Below are positions 59,484-64,000 of a stretch of DNA of 64,000 nucleotides, piece by piece. The stretch lies in NCBI RefSeq assembly GCF_008831285.2, contig NW_022204507.1, positions 1,054,001-1,118,000 of the forward strand, in the 5' to 3' direction. The position numbers and the translations under genes are program-made. Numbering within the stretch: position 1 is the first letter of the stretch; each line of letters opens with the position of its first letter. The notes under the pieces were generated by a model that searched no databases, had not been told where the DNA came from, and saw only the letters and a list, made by a program, of their open reading frames with translations. This stretch comes from Nymphaea colorata (lineage: Eukaryota; Streptophyta; Magnoliopsida; Nymphaeales; Nymphaeaceae).

Positions 59484-59720
59484 CTCGATCTTCTGAATCT
59501 GATTCTACTCGAGATTTAGTGAAGCGAATTCTTCGCCAGAGAGATGGATTCGTGCCTTTGATCAGATGGGTGGGGAGTTGGGCAGGAAGACAGGGAGGGG
59601 AGAAAAACGAACAAAAGGAGATGGGAAAAGGAGTTGCGTGGTTTATGGGAGATCTGTCTTGTGGCGATGTAAGGCGAGACGGACGTCCAACAGAACCCCT
59701 CTCCACCGACGAGTTACGGG
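59484..59720 (-). other. Probable 5' UTR exon of the NIPA gene
   Basis: Reverse complement ends ...CAGATTCAGAAGATCGAG followed by GTAATGTTGC, a good donor. The region is more GC-rich than its surroundings. The transcription start is placed only approximately. It is inferred from position upstream of the NIPA start, with no transcript evidence. Confidence 0.45.
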
Positions 59721-60619
59721 TCCCACAACGTAGAACCCCTCTCCGGGCGCTCCCACCAATACACTAAACTTACTCAAACACTACAGCCTTTCTGAGCCGT
59801 CAGTTTCTCTCATCGGACGGTGATTTGGGGCGGCATTCTTCTTCAAGTCCGATGCCGTTTTATTCTCCATTCTCCTTTCTTTTCTCTGTTCCTTCCGACT
59901 GGCCATGCCATGTTTGGGCAATTACCAATACTAGCGCTCCCATCGGTCGGGTCCCTTCCATGGGAAAGTGCTGAGATGTACACTCCCTTTCATTATATTC
60001 AACTTTAATGTCAAGTACACTTATATGTTAAAAAGTATAATAGTGCCAAAACTTGATGAACAAAACTCTTTTGCACGCAGCAACTACATTTCTAACTTGA
60101 TCTCAACTCAAGTCCAAAGCTTAATCAAGTGCTGAGAGGTGAGCTTCCTTGGCTTCTATTCTAGCTTCTTTATCTTCATCCGTTTCTTATGGTATAAGTA
60201 GTTTGAATACTTTACCATTTTCTCTTTTCTCAACAGCTTGAGTTGGAATTATAGTTATTTCATGATAGTTACTTTGTTAGAACGTAGTAGATATTTCATG
60301 TTTTGATACCAAACTAAGTATTTTCAGGAGTTTCTTCTGGGAAATCAACAAAAATACAAAGGAAAAAAGTTTATGAAAGGTCAGCTGTTGTGATCATATG
60401 TATATATATATATATATATATATCCATCACCCAATTATCTAACCAAGCCATCCATTTAAAACATATAATGATTGAGAGAAAAACAAGAAAAAAAATATAA
60501 ACTAATATTAAATAACGAAATGCCATCATTTTTTTAAATTTTTTTCATAGCCATCCATCATGTTGGATCGAACGATGCAGGTTAGATGACTCTAAGAAGC
60601 TAAGGTCACCATTTAATTT

Positions 60620-60670
<51 letters not shown>

Positions 60671-61740
60671 GAATTTTTCCAAATTTTCATGATTATGAAT
60701 GGGCTCTGCGCTATCCCGCTACCCCGTCTTGGAGAGAAAAGTCCAAGGCCCTTTTGACAGTTCCCTGAATCTGACGGCGGTATGCAGTTGATTCTTCCCT
60801 TTCACTACGTCCGGGGTGTCAACCGGTCGGCCAAAGCCAAGGGTCGAGAATCCAGATTTGTTAAGTCGGATCAATAAACAAAATCGGAAAACCTCAACCT
60901 GCCTAACTTTAAGTTTTACAAATTTTAGAAGAGGGGTTTCAGACATGTTTCTGCAAAAACTGAATTCTATCTTCTTTAGTTGTTCCAAACCAGAGTTGAA
61001 TTTTGAGGGGTAACTGTTTGGCGCCTGTTTAATTCTGTTGATTGCAAAACAGTGATCCCATGCTCAAATTTGTTCACTAACCTTGATCAGGATTTGGAAC
61101 TAGTTCTAACTTGGCTAATTCCACTAAGTACTATATCCTTACACTTATCTTTGTAAGGTGATTTCACATATCAAAAATTTTAAAATTAACTATCCTATAG
61201 CATATAAAAGACCTGCAGTATGGAGAAACCCTAAAATCGGATCTGGATCCAATTTCTTTTGAAACAGAACTGTTAGTTCATATTTTAGTTGATCTATACA
61301 AAATTGGATTTAAATATGATTTGAAAACCGGTTCCACCTCCGTAATACATTCTTTTTAATAGTTGTTGGTCATATTTTCTTTGAAATGTGATTAGCAAAA
61401 AGTGGCTTTAAAATAAATTAACTTGAATAGATCCCAACGTCATTTCCTGTTTTCTATTCTTTAGAGTTTTAACATTTCGTTAAAAGGATCATGATTGATA
61501 TTTTAAAGTCTTATAAATAGATTTGGACTAAGACTGTATTAGCGTAGGTGATAATGGATCCAAAAAAATTTTAGATCCGAATCTGATGTTGAAACTTGCC
61601 AGATGGATCACGATCTCAACTAAACGATAATGGCTCCGTTCGAGATATGGAAACCAACAGTACTCTAATTTGGGCTGCCTTATCTAAAGAAGGAAGGATC
61701 GCATTCTAACTGCTTCACGAAGGATAAATCCGTAAACAAG
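59721..61740. other. NIPA upstream region and intergenic sequence
   Basis: About 59.72-60.0 kb is the likely NIPA promoter region. Beyond it I see no gene. The minus frame at 60719-60988 (89 codons) has no recognisable domain. (TA)n tracts lie at about 60402-60423 and 60626-60667. Confidence 0.5.
60626..60667. repeat. (TA)n microsatellite
   Basis: About 20 uninterrupted TA units. A shorter (AT)n tract is at 60402-60423. Confidence 0.92.
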
Positions 61741-61995
61741 ATCAATGCTTTCTATATTGATAAAAGAAAATTTGTAACCGACTGTAACAAACGAGAGTCA
61801 AATATACATTTTCGTGATTGTGGTTGAACAATATCGAGTAAACCTTCATCACCATGGATGTAAGCACCTCTGTGCCGAACCACGTCAGTCCTCACCTCTT
61901 TCTTTTCTTTTGTATGTGCTTGAAATTTTAATATGGTATCAGAGCCACAGAAGATGCGTCTCCGATTTCTGGTCTAGTTTTGAGGAGTGGTGGAT
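61740..61995 (+). mobile_element. Copia 5' LTR end with primer-binding site (fragment)
   Basis: TGGTATCAGAGCCA at 61934-61947 matches the plant copia initiator-tRNA-Met primer site, preceded by AT-rich LTR-like sequence ending TTTTAATA. The LTR left border is not resolved. Downstream only a few dozen bases look like a gag leader before unrelated sequence. Confidence 0.55.
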
Positions 61996-62149
61996 CATAT
62001 TGTCATCTTGTTTCTGCTGGTTTCTTATGGTGAAGACTAATGAATTTTGAGGTTGGAAGAGTAATAAATTCTGGATGTTGGAGAGGAAAGAAAAAACATG
62101 TATTCACTGCTAGGTGTCTATTTTCTATTTTGCTTTGACACATGGAGGC

Positions 62150-62633
62150 ACCGTTGCATGCATTTATAGCCGAGTTATAGCATTCAAGAACATGCTTCTC
62201 ATGTGCAGTTACTAGTTTCACCTTATTACTGCACTTGTTACTAGTTTTACCTTGACTGCTGAAACATTGGTTCAGACGCAAATCAGCGGAGGGAGGTCTC
62301 CCAACCTTTATTGAGCAAAAAATCTAGCCTTACAATTCAGGCGAACAAGAAGAAAAAGAAACTGCTGCACAGCTATGCACAGAAACAGTAGCACTGCCTA
62401 GGCCACAAATTAGATATTCGAAAGAACATACAGTCACCTTCTATATTTATTTTATCTCTGTTTTCCTCTCCTTCCTGATGGTTGTGGCAGGTCACCTCAC
62501 TTAGAAGAGCATTATGAGCGGCATCCTTTTCTTGCTTACTGTCATTATGATGAGTATGTCCTTGGTCTTGTAAACTTCAGCATGTGTGATGCCATGGTTG
62601 ACTTTGCCATGTGATGAAGCTGGCTCAACACTT
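62150..62633 (-). repeat. Copia 3' LTR-like segment (minus)
   Basis: Reverse complement begins TGTTGAGCCAGCTTCATC right after a polypurine-like CGAGGGGAAG (62634-62643) and later contains CTCAATAAAGGTTGGGAG, a plausible polyadenylation signal. The far border is undetermined. Confidence 0.5.
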
Positions 62634-62664
62634 CCCCTCGTTATAGTAGGCCAAGTTTGTTTGT

Positions 62665-62871
62665 TCAAGCTATCAACCAATCTTTAGTGAGAGGCTTTGT
62701 AAACAAATCTGCATGTTGTAAGGTTGAGAGAACAAACTTTGTCACCAGTTTCCCACGAGCCACTTGCTCTCTTTGGGATGCAAACAGCATTGTCCATGGC
62801 CGTCGCTGCCTCAAGGATAAGGATAATAAAATGTCAGATAGTGCAAGCATCATCTGACTGGTCCGGGGCAC
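62665..62871 (-). pseudogene. Copia RNase H C-terminal fragment
   Basis: Minus translation ends GKLVTKFVLSTLQHADLFTKPLTKDWLIA, matching the conserved QxADxxTKPL end of copia polyproteins. The remainder upstream is lost. It sits properly before the polypurine tract and LTR at 62633. Confidence 0.75.
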
Positions 62872-63532
62872 AAGCGATTAGTCTTCCACCAATGCAGTTA
62901 CTGAGATCTCACACACACATGCATTCACGAAGGAAGAATATTTGAACACGATTGTTGACACATGTATGTGCATATGTGCATACACATGTCTGTGCACTCG
63001 GTGTGAGAGAGAGAGAGATTTTATTTGGTTTTTCATAATTATGATCGAAAGATCAGCATAAATAGACATCTGGAAAGTCATCACCACTTTGATACCTATG
63101 GAGATCTTTATATTTTTCTGTTATATTGTGGCACCGGATACAGGGATGGGTTAGGCTAGAGATATGGGGGCTAGAGATATGGGGCGTTCGACCTCCTTTT
63201 TACCTCGAATAATAAAAGAACAACACATTTTGCAAAAAACACTTATTGCAAAACGACCAAGATAAAGATTAGATGAAACCATGGACATAAAACCTATGCA
63301 ACTTCAACAAAACTTTTCAAGAATGTCACCGTTCAAAATCAACCCAGTGCTTTTGAAAGGAAATACTCTAAGTCTGGGTTATGCAAGTTAAAGGCACTCA
63401 GTTAAGATTGAATATTGGGCAAGCTTTAATTGCTTGTTCCAAATGGTATGCCTCTCCTAAAACAAAGGAAACAATAGAGAATCCATCACACTCGATTAAG
63501 ATGGAATAACGAGTCAGATTTAATAGCTTGTC
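62872..63532. other. No gene seen
   Basis: Contains short CA/TG alternations (ACACACACATGC near 62911, GTGCATATGTGCATACACATG near 62969) and a GAGAGAGAGA tract near 63006. No domain is recognised. Confidence 0.5.
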
Positions 63533-63800
63533 TTAAATGGTCCACCTCTTCTCAGACAATGGAAATAATGGAGAATTCATCACACTCAACATAACACTAG
63601 TTAGATTATCACATTTACATTTGGATAGCTTCCTTTGAAGTAACATAAGATTGGAATGCACATATACTAAGTCTTCTACCCTTGCATCATCTTGTTCCTT
63701 TGGACAATGTAAATACAAGAAATATATTCCAATTTCTCTCACAACATCAAGATGACATGGTTGTCCAAATAACTAAAAAGCAAGTTTTTACAGTCAACGA
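63533..63800 (-). pseudogene. hAT transposase dimerisation-domain fragment
   Basis: Minus translation shows the hallmark order: a TMSS*CCERNW segment (in the family typically GQPCSSSCCERNW) near 63760, then after a one-base shift EDLVYVHSNLMLLQRK near 63640. This is the C-terminal hAT dimerisation region. Frame break and stop make it a relic; the rest would lie to the right, beyond the part I can read. Confidence 0.65.
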
Positions 63801-64000
63801 GCACTACTACCATTATTTGCCAACCATGCAATAAGATCTGTTGCATATCTATCTGCTCACACTCTACATTTTCTGAAAAAAAAAAATTCAAGGGATTACC
63901 AACAAAAGCATGGAGAAACTATTGATCTTTCCTCATCGCCTACGGCTCGTTAACTGCCTTCTGTCTTTCCAAGCATCACTTGAACTGACCACGGCCACCA

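Noticed and set aside
60719-60988. 89-codon minus frame as a small gene
   Set aside because: No domain, no splice sites of note and no homologous copy in the window.
1-64000. tRNA or rRNA genes, CRISPR arrays, bacterial-style operons
   Set aside because: None seen; the primer-binding sites matching initiator tRNA-Met are short copia features, not tRNA genes.

Overview
The window is nuclear DNA from a flowering plant. The evidence is two split host genes with GT-AG introns whose products match plant families (a vacuolar/endosomal Qa-SNARE and a NIPA-type magnesium transporter), surrounded by plant Ty1/copia and Ty3/gypsy retroelements, an L1-type LINE and several hAT DNA transposon families. 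The species cannot be named from the sequence. I found no bacterial, organellar, CRISPR or rRNA/tRNA features.

Layout. 1-11.9 kb is intergenic repeat debris: a decayed Ty3/gypsy integrase, two related LTR-like blocks in opposite orientation, a degenerate plant-mobile-domain coding region, a minus-strand gypsy pol remnant and microsatellites. 12.07-38.60 kb is one plus-strand gene, a SYP2/PEP12-like syntaxin of 273 residues in seven exons. Exons 1-4 lie at 12.07-14.38 kb and exons 5-7 at 38.07-38.60 kb. Intron 4 between them is 23.7 kb and packed with nested transposons: a copia element with 152-bp LTRs (copia A) interrupted by hAT elements, a truncated plus-strand copia (copia B), a retroelement gag/LTR-like block, and a nearly complete copia with 400-bp LTRs (copia C). 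38.6-41.1 kb is 3' flank. 41.1-46.7 kb is a minus-strand LINE bounded by (GA)n tracts. 46.88-51.11 kb is a long solo LTR with a perfect CATAT target duplication, itself containing an 888-bp GC-rich hAT element with an 8-bp duplication. 51.33-54.79 kb is a minus-strand NIPA8-like gene (13 coding exons, 441 residues). Its probable 5' UTR exon is at about 59.5 kb, so its leader intron of about 4.7 kb also carries nested hAT elements. 60-64 kb is intergenic with copia and hAT fragments.

How it fits together. The two host genes face each other (plus-strand syntaxin, minus-strand transporter) with the LINE and solo LTR between their 3' ends. Both have introns swollen by transposons while their splice sites and reading frames stay intact. 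A hAT family with a palindromic 16-mer (CGTATCGTACGATACG) in its ends links the two introns: a 3.4-kb transposase-bearing copy sits in the syntaxin intron and short derivatives sit in the transporter leader intron. I did not find a new biochemical system. The notable content is gene architecture and transposon structure.
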